This document shows, piece by piece, positions 1 to 7,696 of a stretch of DNA of 32,609 bases (the first letter of the stretch is position 1; every line of letters starts with the position of its first letter). A model generated the notes under the pieces. That model saw only the letters and a program-made list of their open reading frames with translations, was not told the origin of the DNA and did no database searches. The DNA lies in assembly GCA_011090425.1 (NCBI GenBank), contig PHGD01000048.1, forward strand, positions 1-32,609, written 5' to 3'. Made by a program: the position numbers and the translations under genes. Origin of the DNA: Nitrospira sp. LK70. Its GTDB lineage: Bacteria > Nitrospirota > Nitrospiria > Nitrospirales > Nitrospiraceae.

Positions 1-11
1 CTTACCGGAAA

Positions 12-52
12 CGACGGAAGGGTAACGACAATTGTCGCCTTCCCCTCCGTCG
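12..52 (-). terminator. Hairpin downstream of rplT (possible terminator)
   Basis: An outer inverted repeat (CGACGGA at 12-18 against TCCGTCG at 46-52) encloses a palindrome, CGACAATTGTCG, at 26-37. Read on the minus strand it lies just past the rplT stop and is followed by only a short TTT, so it could be a weak terminator or a processing hairpin. No strong U-tract is present. Confidence 0.35.
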
Positions 53-75
53 AACATTTTATCGAACACGTGAAG

Positions 76-444
76 TTACGCTGTGGCGGGAGTCAAGTGT
101 TGCTTGGCAAGACCGATGAGTTGTTCAAACCCTGCTGCGTCTTTAATCGCCATATCCGAAAGGACTTTGCGATCGAGGGCGACATTGGCCTTCTTGAGGG
201 CATTGATGAATCGACCGTAGGTCATTCCTTGCGCACGGACTGCCGCGCTGATGCGAGCGATCCACAGTTGCCGGAAGTCACGCTTCCGGTTCTTGCGTCC
301 CGTGTAGGCGTAGGTCAAGCCCTTATCAACACTTTCTGTCGCCGAACGAAAGAGGCGGCTTTTCCCGCCGTATTGGCCTGATGCCAGCTTGATCCGCTTC
401 TTTCTCCGCTGCCGAGTTTTTGGTCCACCCTTTGCGCGAGGCAT
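76..444 (-). CDS. rplT: 50S ribosomal protein L20
   Basis: This 122-residue protein is a full-length bacterial L20, which binds 23S rRNA early in 50S assembly and in several bacteria also represses its own operon. The basic N-terminus (MPRAKGG, then an RKKRIK stretch) and the central segments GRKNRKRDFRQLW and GMTYGRFINALKKA are family hallmarks. The ATG is preceded by AAAAGGAG at good spacing. It is the last visible gene of the minus-strand cluster thrS-infC-rpmI-rplT, the classic order, and lies about 50 nt after rpmI. A hairpin follows its stop. Nothing is unusual in the protein. Confidence 0.98.
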   Translation of the reverse strand: MPRAKGGPKTRQRRKKRIKLASGQYGGKSRLFRSATESVDKGLTYAYTGRKNRKRDFRQLWIARISAAVRAQGMTYGRFINALKKANVALDRKVLSDMAIKDAAGFEQLIGLAKQHLTPATA

Positions 445-496
445 GATTTATTACTCCTTTTGGGTCCTGAAATTCACAACACTACACGATCGTCGT

Positions 497-691
497 CTAT
501 GCATACGGCAGGAGTCGATTCAATGTAGAAACAACCGTGGAATCCACCAATGCTGTTCCGCTCAGGCGACGTTTACGGTCGTGCCGCTTGCTGGTCAGTA
601 TGTGCCGCTTGCCCGCCTTGCGGCGGACAATCTTGCCGCTTCCCGTTTTGGTAAATCGTTTGCTCGTTCCTGAATGCGTCTTCATTTTCAT
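497..691 (-). CDS. rpmI: 50S ribosomal protein L35
   Basis: This is a 64-residue, very basic ribosomal protein with the L35 signature start MKMKTHSGTSKRF and the conserved internal KAGKRHILTSK and KRRLSG motifs. An open reading frame extends 13 codons upstream to position 730, but the start was set at the ATG at 691 because L35 begins with this MK-MKTHSG segment throughout bacteria and because AAAGGA lies at suitable distance upstream. It sits between infC and rplT, the expected position in the IF3-L35-L20 operon, and is probably co-transcribed with both. Confidence 0.96.
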   Translation of the reverse strand: MKMKTHSGTSKRFTKTGSGKIVRRKAGKRHILTSKRHDRKRRLSGTALVDSTVVSTLNRLLPYA

Positions 692-731
692 GAGGAGGTT
701 CCTTTTTATTGAGCAATCACCGTGCTGCACA

Positions 732-1241
732 TCAATGTTTCGGAGCGACGATCATAATCAAACTGCGTCCTTCCATCCGAGGAGCATACTCGATGGTGCC
801 CGCTTGGGCCAACTGTTCAATGACGGAATTCATGACTGCCCGACCCATCTCCTGGTTCGCCATTTCTCGTCCGCGATAGGTGAGGGTGACCTTGGTCTTG
901 TTGCCCTCCTCTAGAAAGCTCTTCATCTGACGGACCTTAATCTCAAGATCATGCTTATCGGTCCGTGGGCGCAACTTGATTTCCTTGACTTGGGTGGACT
1001 TTTGGTGGCGCCGGCTTTGATGATCTTTTTTGCTCAGCTCGTACTTGTACTTCCCAAAGTCCATAATCTTACAGACCGGGGGAACGGAGTTGGGGGCGAC
1101 TTCGACCAGGTCATAGCCGCTTTCTTGAGCCTGACGAAAGGCATCCGGTGTCGGGAGAACACCGAGCTGTTCTCCCTCCGGGCCGATTACTCGAACTTCT
1201 CGGACTCGGATCTCACGATTCACGCGTAGTTTGGGAACGAT
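732..1241 (-). CDS. infC: Translation initiation factor IF-3, probable AUC start
   Basis: IF-3 binds the 30S subunit, prevents premature 50S joining and checks the start codon and initiator tRNA. The sequence has the N-domain (VNREIRVREVRVIGPEGEQLG), a lysine-rich linker near KYELSKKDHQSRRHQK and the C-domain with KEIKLRPRTDKHDLE and a final EGRSLIMIVAP. The first conventional start is a GTG at 1223, but it is 24 nt beyond the only Shine-Dalgarno sequence. An in-frame ATC at 1241 lies 6 nt after GAGG and would give 169 residues starting (M)VPKLRVNREIR. infC genes are known for AUU-type starts through which IF-3 represses its own synthesis, so AUC is preferred here. The stop is at 732, about 40 nt before rpmI. 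The protein call is certain; the start is an inference. Confidence 0.95.
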   Translation of the reverse strand: MVPKLRVNREIRVREVRVIGPEGEQLGVLPTPDAFRQAQESGYDLVEVAPNSVPPVCKIMDFGKYKYELSKKDHQSRRHQKSTQVKEIKLRPRTDKHDLEIKVRQMKSFLEEGNKTKVTLTYRGREMANQEMGRAVMNSVIEQLAQAGTIEYAPRMEGRSLIMIVAPKH

Positions 1242-1243
1242 AG

Positions 1244-1253
1244 GCCACCTCTT
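1244..1253 (-). promoter_or_regulatory. Shine-Dalgarno that decides the infC start
   Basis: Downstream of the thrS stop (minus strand) the sequence AAGAGGTGGC is the only good ribosome-binding site before infC. Counting from GAGG, the spacing to the in-frame ATC at 1241 is 6 nt (TGGCCT), which is ideal. The spacing to the GTG at 1223 is 24 nt, which is far too long. Confidence 0.7.
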
Positions 1254-1255
1254 TC

Positions 1256-3184
1256 TTAATGTGTGTGTTGAAGGTCTCGCTGTGTGTGTGCGACCTCAGT
1301 TTGCAGGAGATCCAACACCTCAGCCACTGTCTTAGTCCCTAAATTTGCCCCGCTTCGGCCTCGTACCGAGAGAGTCCCGCCTTGCATTTCGCGATTCCCC
1401 GCCACCAACATGAACGGGACTTTCGCCTTTTCTGCTTCACGAATCTTAAACCCGATTTTTTCGTTCCGAAGATCGGCTTCGGCACGGAACCCGACCGCCT
1501 TCAATTGCGCGACGACGGCTGCGGCGTAGTCTTGCTGATGGTCGGTGATGTTCATGACCACCACCTGCACCGGAGCCAGCCAGGTCGGAAACGCGCCCCC
1601 GTAATGCTCGATCAGAATGCCGAAAAAGCGCTCGATGGATCCCATCAGGGCGCGATGGATCATGATAGGGCGATGGGCTTTGCCGTCCTCACCAATATAA
1701 TTCAGTTCAAACCGCTCCGGATTGTTGAAATCAACTTGCACCGTGGAACATTGCCACGAGCGGCCCAACGCATCTTTGATCTTGATGTCGATCTTCGGTC
1801 CGTAGAACGCTCCTCCTCCGGGATCAAGGTGAAAGGAGATATTACGGTTTTTCAGCGCCGCTTCCAATGCGCTGGTGGCCAAGGTCCAATGTTCATCACC
1901 ACCCACGGATTCTTTGGGCCGCGTGGATAAAAACACTTCAAATTGATGGAATCCGAATGTCCGTAACACGAAAAATGTAAAGTCCAGGACCCGGCTGACT
2001 TCTTGCTCCATCTGATCCGGGCGGCAGAAAAGATGGGCATCATCCTGCGTAAATCCTCGCACCCGCATGAGCCCGTGCAGCACACCGGTCCGTTCATAGC
2101 GATAGACCGTTCCCAGTTCCCCATAGCGAATGGGGAGGTCTCGATAGCTGCGAAGATGACTCTGATAGATCATGATATGGTACGGACAATTCATCGGTTT
2201 CAGCTGGTATTCACTGCCTTCCAGCTTCATCGAAGGGAACATGTTTTCGCGGTAGTAATCGAGGTGCCCACTGGTTTTCCAGAGATCAAGACGCGCCGTA
2301 TGAGGCGAATAGACCAGCTGGTACCCATCCCGAATATGTTGTTCTCGCCAGAAGTTTTCAATCAACAGACGGACTGCCGCGCCTTTCGGATGCCAGAGTA
2401 CCAGACCTGGTCCGATTTCATCCTGAATGCTGATCAAATCCAGCTCTTTCCCGACTTTTCTGTGGTCGCGTCGCTTAATTTCCTCCAGCCGGGCCAGATA
2501 GGCATCCACTTCCGCCCGCGTCGGAAAGGATGTTCCGTAGATCCGTTGTAACATCGGATTACGTTCATCGCCGCGCCAATAGGCGCCGGCCGTGTTGAGC
2601 AATTTTATGGCACCAATGGAGCCGGTGGTCGGGAGATGAGGCCCGCGGCAGAGATCGACGAAGTCTCCTTGTGTGTAGGCGGTGATCGGCTCTCCATCGG
2701 GGAAACCTTGAATCAGCTCGACCTTGTAATGCTCGCCACGGGCCTTGAAAAAATCTATCGCGTCCTGCTTCGAAAACTCCCGCCTTGTGATAGTGAGATT
2801 ACGCTTGATGATTTCGGCAGCGCGTTCTTCGATTCTCTCTAAGTCTTCGGGAGTAAAGGGACGTTCGAAGGCAAAATCATAATAAAAACTATCTTCAAGG
2901 GCCGGACCGATGGTCAGTTGTGCAGAAGGGAAGAGTTCCTTGACTGCCTGAGCCATGATGTGAGTGCTGCTGTGGCGGTATACTTCGCGGCCCTCTGAAC
3001 TGTCGAACCTCAGTGGTTCGACGATCGAACTCGCAGACAGAGGACGCGACAGATCAACAACCTCTCCTTCGACTTTGGCTGCCAAAATATCCCCGCTTGT
3101 GACTCCTAACTCAGATAGAGCGTCACCGACCGTCTCCCCGGTCTGAATGTCACCGCTTGGACCGTCCTTAACTGATATCTTCAT
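1256..3184 (-). CDS. thrS: Threonine--tRNA ligase
   Basis: This 642-residue class II synthetase charges tRNA-Thr in the cytoplasm. Visible domains in order are an N-terminal TGS domain (about 1-60), the editing/SAD domain with an HSSTH zinc-type motif near 71-75 and the later CRGPH motif, the class II catalytic core with LKPMNCPYHI and YRYERTGVLHGLMRVRGFTQDDAH, and an anticodon-binding C-terminal domain from about 535. Length and motifs match complete bacterial ThrRS, including the editing module. It starts at an ATG 77 nt after the tRNA-Val gene on the same strand, and its stop lies 14 nt before the proposed infC start, so thrS, infC, rpmI and rplT likely form one transcript. Confidence 0.98.
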   Translation of the reverse strand: MKISVKDGPSGDIQTGETVGDALSELGVTSGDILAAKVEGEVVDLSRPLSASSIVEPLRFDSSEGREVYRHSSTHIMAQAVKELFPSAQLTIGPALEDSFYYDFAFERPFTPEDLERIEERAAEIIKRNLTITRREFSKQDAIDFFKARGEHYKVELIQGFPDGEPITAYTQGDFVDLCRGPHLPTTGSIGAIKLLNTAGAYWRGDERNPMLQRIYGTSFPTRAEVDAYLARLEEIKRRDHRKVGKELDLISIQDEIGPGLVLWHPKGAAVRLLIENFWREQHIRDGYQLVYSPHTARLDLWKTSGHLDYYRENMFPSMKLEGSEYQLKPMNCPYHIMIYQSHLRSYRDLPIRYGELGTVYRYERTGVLHGLMRVRGFTQDDAHLFCRPDQMEQEVSRVLDFTFFVLRTFGFHQFEVFLSTRPKESVGGDEHWTLATSALEAALKNRNISFHLDPGGGAFYGPKIDIKIKDALGRSWQCSTVQVDFNNPERFELNYIGEDGKAHRPIMIHRALMGSIERFFGILIEHYGGAFPTWLAPVQVVVMNITDHQQDYAAAVVAQLKAVGFRAEADLRNEKIGFKIREAEKAKVPFMLVAGNREMQGGTLSVRGRSGANLGTKTVAEVLDLLQTEVAHTQRDLQHTH

Positions 3185-3224
3185 GACTTATGGATTTGAT
3201 CCACAGCGAAAACATAACGGACAC

Positions 3225-3243
3225 TCAGTCTCTAAGAGACTGA
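3225..3243 (-). promoter_or_regulatory. Hairpin between tRNA-Val and thrS
   Basis: A perfect 8-bp inverted repeat, TCAGTCTC-TAA-GAGACTGA, lies in the 77-nt space between the tRNA 3' end and thrS. It could stop tRNA transcription, assist 3' processing or act as a thrS leader structure. There is no clear U-tract, so its role is open. Confidence 0.35.
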
Positions 3244-3261
3244 CCGGTAGCTCGAGTTGAA

Positions 3262-3336
3262 TGGTAGGCGCGGACGGTCTTGAACCGTCGACCTCTACCG
3301 TGTCAAGGTAGCGCTCTCCCCCTGAGCTACGCGCCT
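3262..3336 (-). tRNA. tRNA-Val (anticodon GAC)
   Basis: A complete cloverleaf can be folded on the minus strand. The acceptor stem AGGCGCG pairs with CGCGCCT, followed by discriminator A and an encoded CCA. The D-stem is GCTC/GAGC. The anticodon stem CTACC/GGTAG encloses loop TTGACAC, giving anticodon GAC. The T-arm GACGG-TTCAAGA-CCGTC carries the TTC motif. Total length is 75 nt including CCA. It reads GUC and GUU valine codons and lies upstream of thrS on the same strand, behind its own promoter-like sequence. Confidence 0.97.
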
Positions 3337-3353
3337 ATCGAAAAGGAGGCATG

Positions 3354-3380
3354 CTAATATAGCCTCGTTGACCGTGTCAA
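3354..3380 (-). promoter_or_regulatory. Predicted sigma-70 promoter of tRNA-Val
   Basis: On the minus strand a perfect TTGACA (3375-3380) is followed after 15 nt by TATTAG (3354-3359, inside TATATTAG). The expected start point lies about 10 nt before the tRNA 5' end, a normal leader length for a tRNA. The spacer is slightly short. Confidence 0.55.
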
Positions 3381-3479
3381 GAAAACGAAGATGAAGGGCG
3401 CCTTCCTTCAGCGCGTTTGAAAGACGTGCTGATCATCTGTTTCATGTCGTGGGTCAGACACCCCTCAGTTTGCGTGCCG

Positions 3480-3752
3480 TCACCTCACAGCAGAGCGAAG
3501 CTCTTTTCCTGCTGAAAACTTCGGAACCTTCGCCGCCGGGATTCGAAGTGATTCACCCGTCCGCGGGTTTCTTCCCATTCGTGCTTTTCGCTTTGAAATC
3601 GTAAAGGTGCCGAAATTGACGAGGGAGACGCGTTGCCCTTTTTTCAACGAGGAAGTCACCGCCCCGGTGAATGCCTCAAGCGCGGTTCCGGCTGCAACCT
3701 TCGTAATTCCTGCTGAAGCGGCCATCTTTGCGATCAACTCTTCCTTTGTCAT
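3480..3752 (-). CDS. HU/IHF-family DNA-binding protein
   Basis: This 90-residue nucleoid protein belongs to the HU/IHF family of dimeric DNA-bending proteins. It starts MTKEELIAKMA, has the core VSLVNFGTFTISKRKAR, and the beta-arm signature GRNPRTGESLRIPAAKVPKF, which carries the proline that intercalates into DNA. Length is the usual 90 residues. The ATG has a strong GAAGGAGG site upstream. It lies downstream of, and on the same strand as, a Fis-type regulator, so two architectural or regulatory proteins are adjacent. HU rather than IHF is preferred, but the subtype cannot be settled from one sequence. Confidence 0.95.
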   Translation of the reverse strand: MTKEELIAKMAASAGITKVAAGTALEAFTGAVTSSLKKGQRVSLVNFGTFTISKRKARMGRNPRTGESLRIPAAKVPKFSAGKELRSAVR

Positions 3753-3824
3753 GCTGTTCCTCCTTCATGAATTTTGAGAGTTGGTATGGGCAGTACGCCC
3801 GCAGCCCATCTTTGGAAGTCCGGT

Positions 3825-4412
3825 TCAGGCACGCCGACTCGCCCTCGCTTTCGTTTGTTTCAAGGGAATGTGAAGACTCACGATTTTTTTTCGCAACGTG
3901 TTACGGTTGAGTCCGAGCAGTTCAGCCGCTTGTACTTGATTGCCTCCTGTCTCGCGCAGGGCTGACGTGATGAGAGGACGTTCCACAGCGGAAATCAGGA
4001 TCGGATGGAGGTTTTTAGCCGATCCATTTCTCATTCCCTTCACGAATTCACCCATTTTCGTCTCTAAGTAACTTTCGAGGGAGGCGTCGCGGGCTTTGTT
4101 CTGTGGAGGGCTGTCCGGTTGATTCATCAGCTGGATCGTTTTCAGCGTCTTTTTCAAGGCAGCCCTAGACCCTCCGATAGAAAGGGTGCGAGCTGAGTCA
4201 AGGTGATCATTCAGCACGCCCACCTGTTCCTGTCCACCTTGCGACTCCATCACGACGGCATCAAACCGATGTTTTCGCAACTCCCTTTGAAAGGTCGAAG
4301 CGTCCCGAGCGATCGTAACGGAGGCGTCCTTGAATACCTGCCTCACCAGGGCCTGCACGGCCGTATCATTCGTGAATAGCAGGATAGTAAATGAGGATGA
4401 CGGCACAGACAT
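3825..4412 (-). CDS. Fis-type HTH regulator with a degenerate receiver-like domain
   Basis: The 195-residue protein has two parts. Residues about 8-95 look like a response-regulator receiver fold (ILLFTNDTAVQALVRQVF, then FDAVVMES), but the usual phospho-accepting Asp position reads VVMES, so normal phosphorylation is doubtful. Residues about 145-185 form a Fis/NtrC-type helix-turn-helix (ITSALRETGGNQVQAAELLGLNRNTLRKKI). There is no sigma-54 AAA domain between them. It probably binds DNA as a dimer and regulates transcription; the target is unknown. It is followed by the HU gene 72 nt downstream and is divergent from the sulfur-assimilation operon. Confidence 0.82.
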   Translation of the reverse strand: MSVPSSSFTILLFTNDTAVQALVRQVFKDASVTIARDASTFQRELRKHRFDAVVMESQGGQEQVGVLNDHLDSARTLSIGGSRAALKKTLKTIQLMNQPDSPPQNKARDASLESYLETKMGEFVKGMRNGSAKNLHPILISAVERPLITSALRETGGNQVQAAELLGLNRNTLRKKIVSLHIPLKQTKARASRRA

Positions 4413-4639
4413 GAAGGCACCACCCGAAGAAGAGGGCGGATTATTGCCGAGGGCGTAAGCGATGTCAATTGGATTCTATGGGCGCGGCGTCCCTCCGACC
4501 GGCTTCCCGTATCGCTTTGCAGATATGAAGTCAGTAAGGAGATTGGTTTCCGGTTCGATCAGGACTTTCAACTTCACCCCAAAGAACATCTTCCAGCTAA
4601 ATAATGCCGATCATCTTAACCCAGCAAGCTCCTGGTATC

Positions 4640-4667
4640 TTGACAGATACGGAGAGAAGAATGTAAA
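4640..4667 (+). promoter_or_regulatory. Predicted promoter of the sulfur-assimilation operon
   Basis: TTGACA at 4640-4645 is followed after 16 nt by TGTAAA (4662-4667), a four-of-six match to the -10 consensus. It sits about 30 nt before the regulator gene that heads the operon. Confidence 0.5.
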
Positions 4668-4673
4668 TTTTCA

Positions 4674-4688
4674 ATTCCCTATCGGAAT
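4674..4688 (+). promoter_or_regulatory. Candidate operator dyad before the Rrf2-family gene
   Basis: A perfect inverted repeat ATTCC-CTATC-GGAAT lies just downstream of the predicted -10 element and upstream of the start at 4697. Its position suits an autorepressor site for the adjacent regulator. Binding is inferred from position and symmetry only. Confidence 0.45.
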
Positions 4689-4696
4689 AGTAAAGA

Positions 4697-5146
4697 ATGA
4701 AAGTGTCCAAGCGTGCGACATACGGAATTATGGTAGCCGTTGATCTTGCGATACATGCAAGCGAAGCCCCGATTCAAGCCCGAGCTATCGCGAGGCGCCA
4801 CGGGATTCCCGTCCGTTTTCTCGAGCAAGTTCTCCATGCGATGAAGAACGCCGGCATAGTAGAAAGCCAACGAGGTGCCCAGGGAGGGTATCTGCTCATG
4901 CATGAGCCGGCAGCGATGTCGATCGCCGATATATTCGAGGCCTTGGAAGGGCCGGCCTTTCATCGCTCATCTGTCGATCAACAGACACGTGATCGTCATG
5001 CCACCAAGCCGGAGCTGCTGCTGGATGACGTCTGGGAGCAGGTTCAACAGGCGGAACGGAAAGTTCTCGAAAACATTACCGTCGAACACTTGGCAATGCG
5101 GCTACAGACGATCGACGCCCAGCACAATCCGATGTACCACATTTGA
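4697..5146 (+). CDS. Rrf2-family regulator (CymR-like, no Fe-S cysteines)
   Basis: The 149-residue protein starts MKVSKRATYGIMVAVDLA and has the Rrf2 winged-helix with the recognition segment IPVRFLEQVLHAMKNAGIVESQRGAQGGYLL. Unlike IscR, NsrR or RsrR it contains no cysteine at all, so it cannot bind an iron-sulfur cluster. This resembles CymR, which controls cysteine and sulfur metabolism in Firmicutes with cysteine synthase as partner. It lies 41 nt upstream of the sulfite reductase gene on the same strand, and an inverted repeat overlaps its promoter region. The likely role is to repress this operon and itself in response to sulfur status; the partner or ligand is unknown. Confidence 0.85.
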   Translation: MKVSKRATYGIMVAVDLAIHASEAPIQARAIARRHGIPVRFLEQVLHAMKNAGIVESQRGAQGGYLLMHEPAAMSIADIFEALEGPAFHRSSVDQQTRDRHATKPELLLDDVWEQVQQAERKVLENITVEHLAMRLQTIDAQHNPMYHI

Positions 5147-5187
5147 CTTAGAAAGCTCCTCTCCCGAGGAAGCAAGGAGATCGATAT

Positions 5188-7680
5188 ATGAACCCAGTTG
5201 AATCCCTCACTATCCCCAAAATTGTCACGAATCCCATTCCGCCGGCCATTCTGGAAGAAATAGAAACCTTCGAGGCTGAAGCCCTGCGAACATTGGGCGG
5301 AGAGCTGCCCGCCGATATTTTCAAGCCTTTCCGCCTGCAATACGGCATTTACGGCCAGCGTCAGCCTGGTGTGCAAATGGTCCGTATCAAGATCCCGTTC
5401 GGCGGCATCAGCGCGAATCAGCTACGACGTGTGGCGGAGCTCGCGGACCGATACGCGACCGGAGTCGGCCACGTCACGACGAGACAAGATATTCAGATGC
5501 ACTTCGTCGAACTGAAGGATGTGCCGAGTATCATGCGGGAACTCGCAGAAGTTGGTCTGACCACCAGAGAGGCTTGTGCCAATACCGTGCGGAATGTGAC
5601 GGCATGTCACCTCGCCGGCGTGTGCCAAGGAGAAGTATTCGATGTGACTCCTTATGCGAAGACAGTCGCCTATCACTTACTGCGGAACCCTTTGAATCAA
5701 AGTCTGCCGCGAAAGTTCAAAATTGCTTTCTCTGGCTGTGCGCGTGATTGCGCCCTGACTCCCATCCACGACATCGGCTTGCTGGCGGTGAAACAAGCGG
5801 ACGGAGTGATCGGCTTTCGAATGGTGGTTGGTGGAGGACTGGGCTCTACTCCACGGATTGCACAACTGCTCCGTGAGTTCACTCCGATGGAGGAACTGAT
5901 TCCCAGCATTGAGGCCGTCATCAAAGTCTTCGATACCCTCGGCAATCGAAAAAACCGCAACAAGGCCCGGATGAAGTTCGTGATCGACAAGCTGGGCTTC
6001 GAGGAGTTCAAACGGCGTTGGGAAGCAGCCTACGTTGCGATGGGTCATGCGCTTCCAAAGAGCGGGTCCTTGGCGCTTCTGCAGCATCAGGACGAGCCAA
6101 AACTCATCATGCCGACCCGCAACGGTTTGATCACTGGAGCTGGGAACGGCAACGGGAATCGGAACGGATCTCATGGGAATGGCCACGAGACGCCATTCGA
6201 GATGTGGAGCCGGACCAACGTTGTGAAACAGAAGCAGGATGGGTATGTCACAGCCGCCATCAAGCTGTTCATGGGAGATATTACGGCCGAACAGATGCTG
6301 TTCGTCGCTGACCTGGCTGAACGTTATTCGAACGGCAATCTTCGCACCACGATCAATCAAAACCTGGTTATCCGATGGGTTCCTACCGATCAGATCCAGC
6401 ACTTGTACGAGGATCTAACGTCACACGGATTGGCAGATCCCGGAGCCGAGCTGGTCGAAGACATTATTGCCTGCCCCGGCACAGATACATGCGGTCTCGG
6501 GATCACGTCTTCCAAAGGCCTTGCACGAGCGCTGGCCGAGGTGTTTCCAGCAGGTCGTGTGCCGGAAGATCTGGCAGGGGTCGATGTCAAAATCAGCGGA
6601 TGCCATAATTCCTGCGCACAACATCACATCTCAACGATCGGGCTACATGGAGTCGGAAAACGCCTCGGTGACCACGTCGCGCCGCATTATGAATTGCATC
6701 TCGGTGGTTCGGTGAACGGCACGGCAAAGATCGGCCAGATGACCGTGAAGTTGCCCGCAAAAGCCGTACCGGCGGCGATTTCTCATTTGATCGACCTGTA
6801 CCGGCGTGATCGCCAAGCGAACGAGAATTTACCGAAATTCATCACGCGCGTCGGAAAGAGCAAGCTGAAAGACGAATTGATTCCCTACACCATCGTGCCG
6901 TCGTATAAAGAGGATCCGACCTTCTATTATGATTGGGAGGGAGAAGAAGAATTTATCCTTGAGGATCTCGGTCCCGGCGAATGTGCGGGCGGTGCGCTGG
7001 ACATGATCGAAAACGGCATTCTGGAGGCAGATCAAGAGCTCTACCAAGCGAAGCTGCTTATTGAGAAGCATCAATATTCGGTCTCGGTGAACAAATCCTA
7101 TCGAGCCGTACTGGCTGCGGCTAAGGCAATGCTGGTGACAGAAGGACTGGAGCCCTCGACGGACTCCGAAACGTTCATCGGGTTCGACAGGAAGATTGCA
7201 CAGCAAGGTGTTGTGCCGTCCACCTATCGAGACTTGAGCCAGAAGGTCGGCGATCTGGGGTCGAAAGAGACGTCAGCCGAATCAGCCCGGGAGAAGATGA
7301 CATTTGCCAAGGGGTTCGTTGAGGCCTGCCGTGCGGCGACGGATCAGATGGGGAAGGATCTGAGGCTGTCGGCGATGAAAGAAGAAAAGCTTCCCGTCGC
7401 GCCTGCACCAGTTGAAACCAAACCAGCTATCTCAATTGCAACGGGTGCGCCCGTTTACGATTTGCGCGGTGTTGCATGCCCGATGAACTATGTCAAAACG
7501 AAGTTGAAGCTGGAAATGATGGATGCCGGCGAACAGTTGGAAGTGTGGCTCGATGCGGGTGAACCGATCAAGAACGTACCGATGAGTCTTAAGAATGACG
7601 GACATAAGCTGCTGATACAGGAAGCATTGGAACCGGAAGCATCGCATTATCGGATTCTGGTGGAGAAGGTCGAAGGGTAA
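5188..7680 (+). CDS. Siroheme sulfite/nitrite reductase fused to a helical domain and TusA
   Basis: This 830-residue protein is a three-part fusion. Residues about 40-580 form the duplicated sulfite/nitrite reductase fold. The C-terminal repeat has the canonical [4Fe-4S]-siroheme ligands Cys429, Cys435, Cys472 and Cys476 (CX5C and CX3C). The N-terminal repeat has a second matching set, Cys140, Cys146, Cys184 and Cys188, which most ferredoxin-type enzymes lack. Residues about 590-740 are helical with a HEPN-like look. Residues 752-830 are a TusA/SirA sulfur-carrier domain with Cys764 in CPM rather than CPxP. Upstream of cysH, cysD and cysN, it most likely reduces sulfite to sulfide with six electrons and hands the sulfur to its TusA tail. 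Nitrite reduction is the alternative. An AAGGAG site precedes the ATG. Confidence 0.9.
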   Translation: MNPVESLTIPKIVTNPIPPAILEEIETFEAEALRTLGGELPADIFKPFRLQYGIYGQRQPGVQMVRIKIPFGGISANQLRRVAELADRYATGVGHVTTRQDIQMHFVELKDVPSIMRELAEVGLTTREACANTVRNVTACHLAGVCQGEVFDVTPYAKTVAYHLLRNPLNQSLPRKFKIAFSGCARDCALTPIHDIGLLAVKQADGVIGFRMVVGGGLGSTPRIAQLLREFTPMEELIPSIEAVIKVFDTLGNRKNRNKARMKFVIDKLGFEEFKRRWEAAYVAMGHALPKSGSLALLQHQDEPKLIMPTRNGLITGAGNGNGNRNGSHGNGHETPFEMWSRTNVVKQKQDGYVTAAIKLFMGDITAEQMLFVADLAERYSNGNLRTTINQNLVIRWVPTDQIQHLYEDLTSHGLADPGAELVEDIIACPGTDTCGLGITSSKGLARALAEVFPAGRVPEDLAGVDVKISGCHNSCAQHHISTIGLHGVGKRLGDHVAPHYELHLGGSVNGTAKIGQMTVKLPAKAVPAAISHLIDLYRRDRQANENLPKFITRVGKSKLKDELIPYTIVPSYKEDPTFYYDWEGEEEFILEDLGPGECAGGALDMIENGILEADQELYQAKLLIEKHQYSVSVNKSYRAVLAAAKAMLVTEGLEPSTDSETFIGFDRKIAQQGVVPSTYRDLSQKVGDLGSKETSAESAREKMTFAKGFVEACRAATDQMGKDLRLSAMKEEKLPVAPAPVETKPAISIATGAPVYDLRGVACPMNYVKTKLKLEMMDAGEQLEVWLDAGEPIKNVPMSLKNDGHKLLIQEALEPEASHYRILVEKVEG

Positions 7681-7696
7681 GGGGATCTGATTTGCT

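Noticed and set aside
5677..6402. Long minus-strand open frame opposite the sulfite reductase gene
   Set aside because: It lies entirely inside a strongly supported gene and its translation shows no family pattern.
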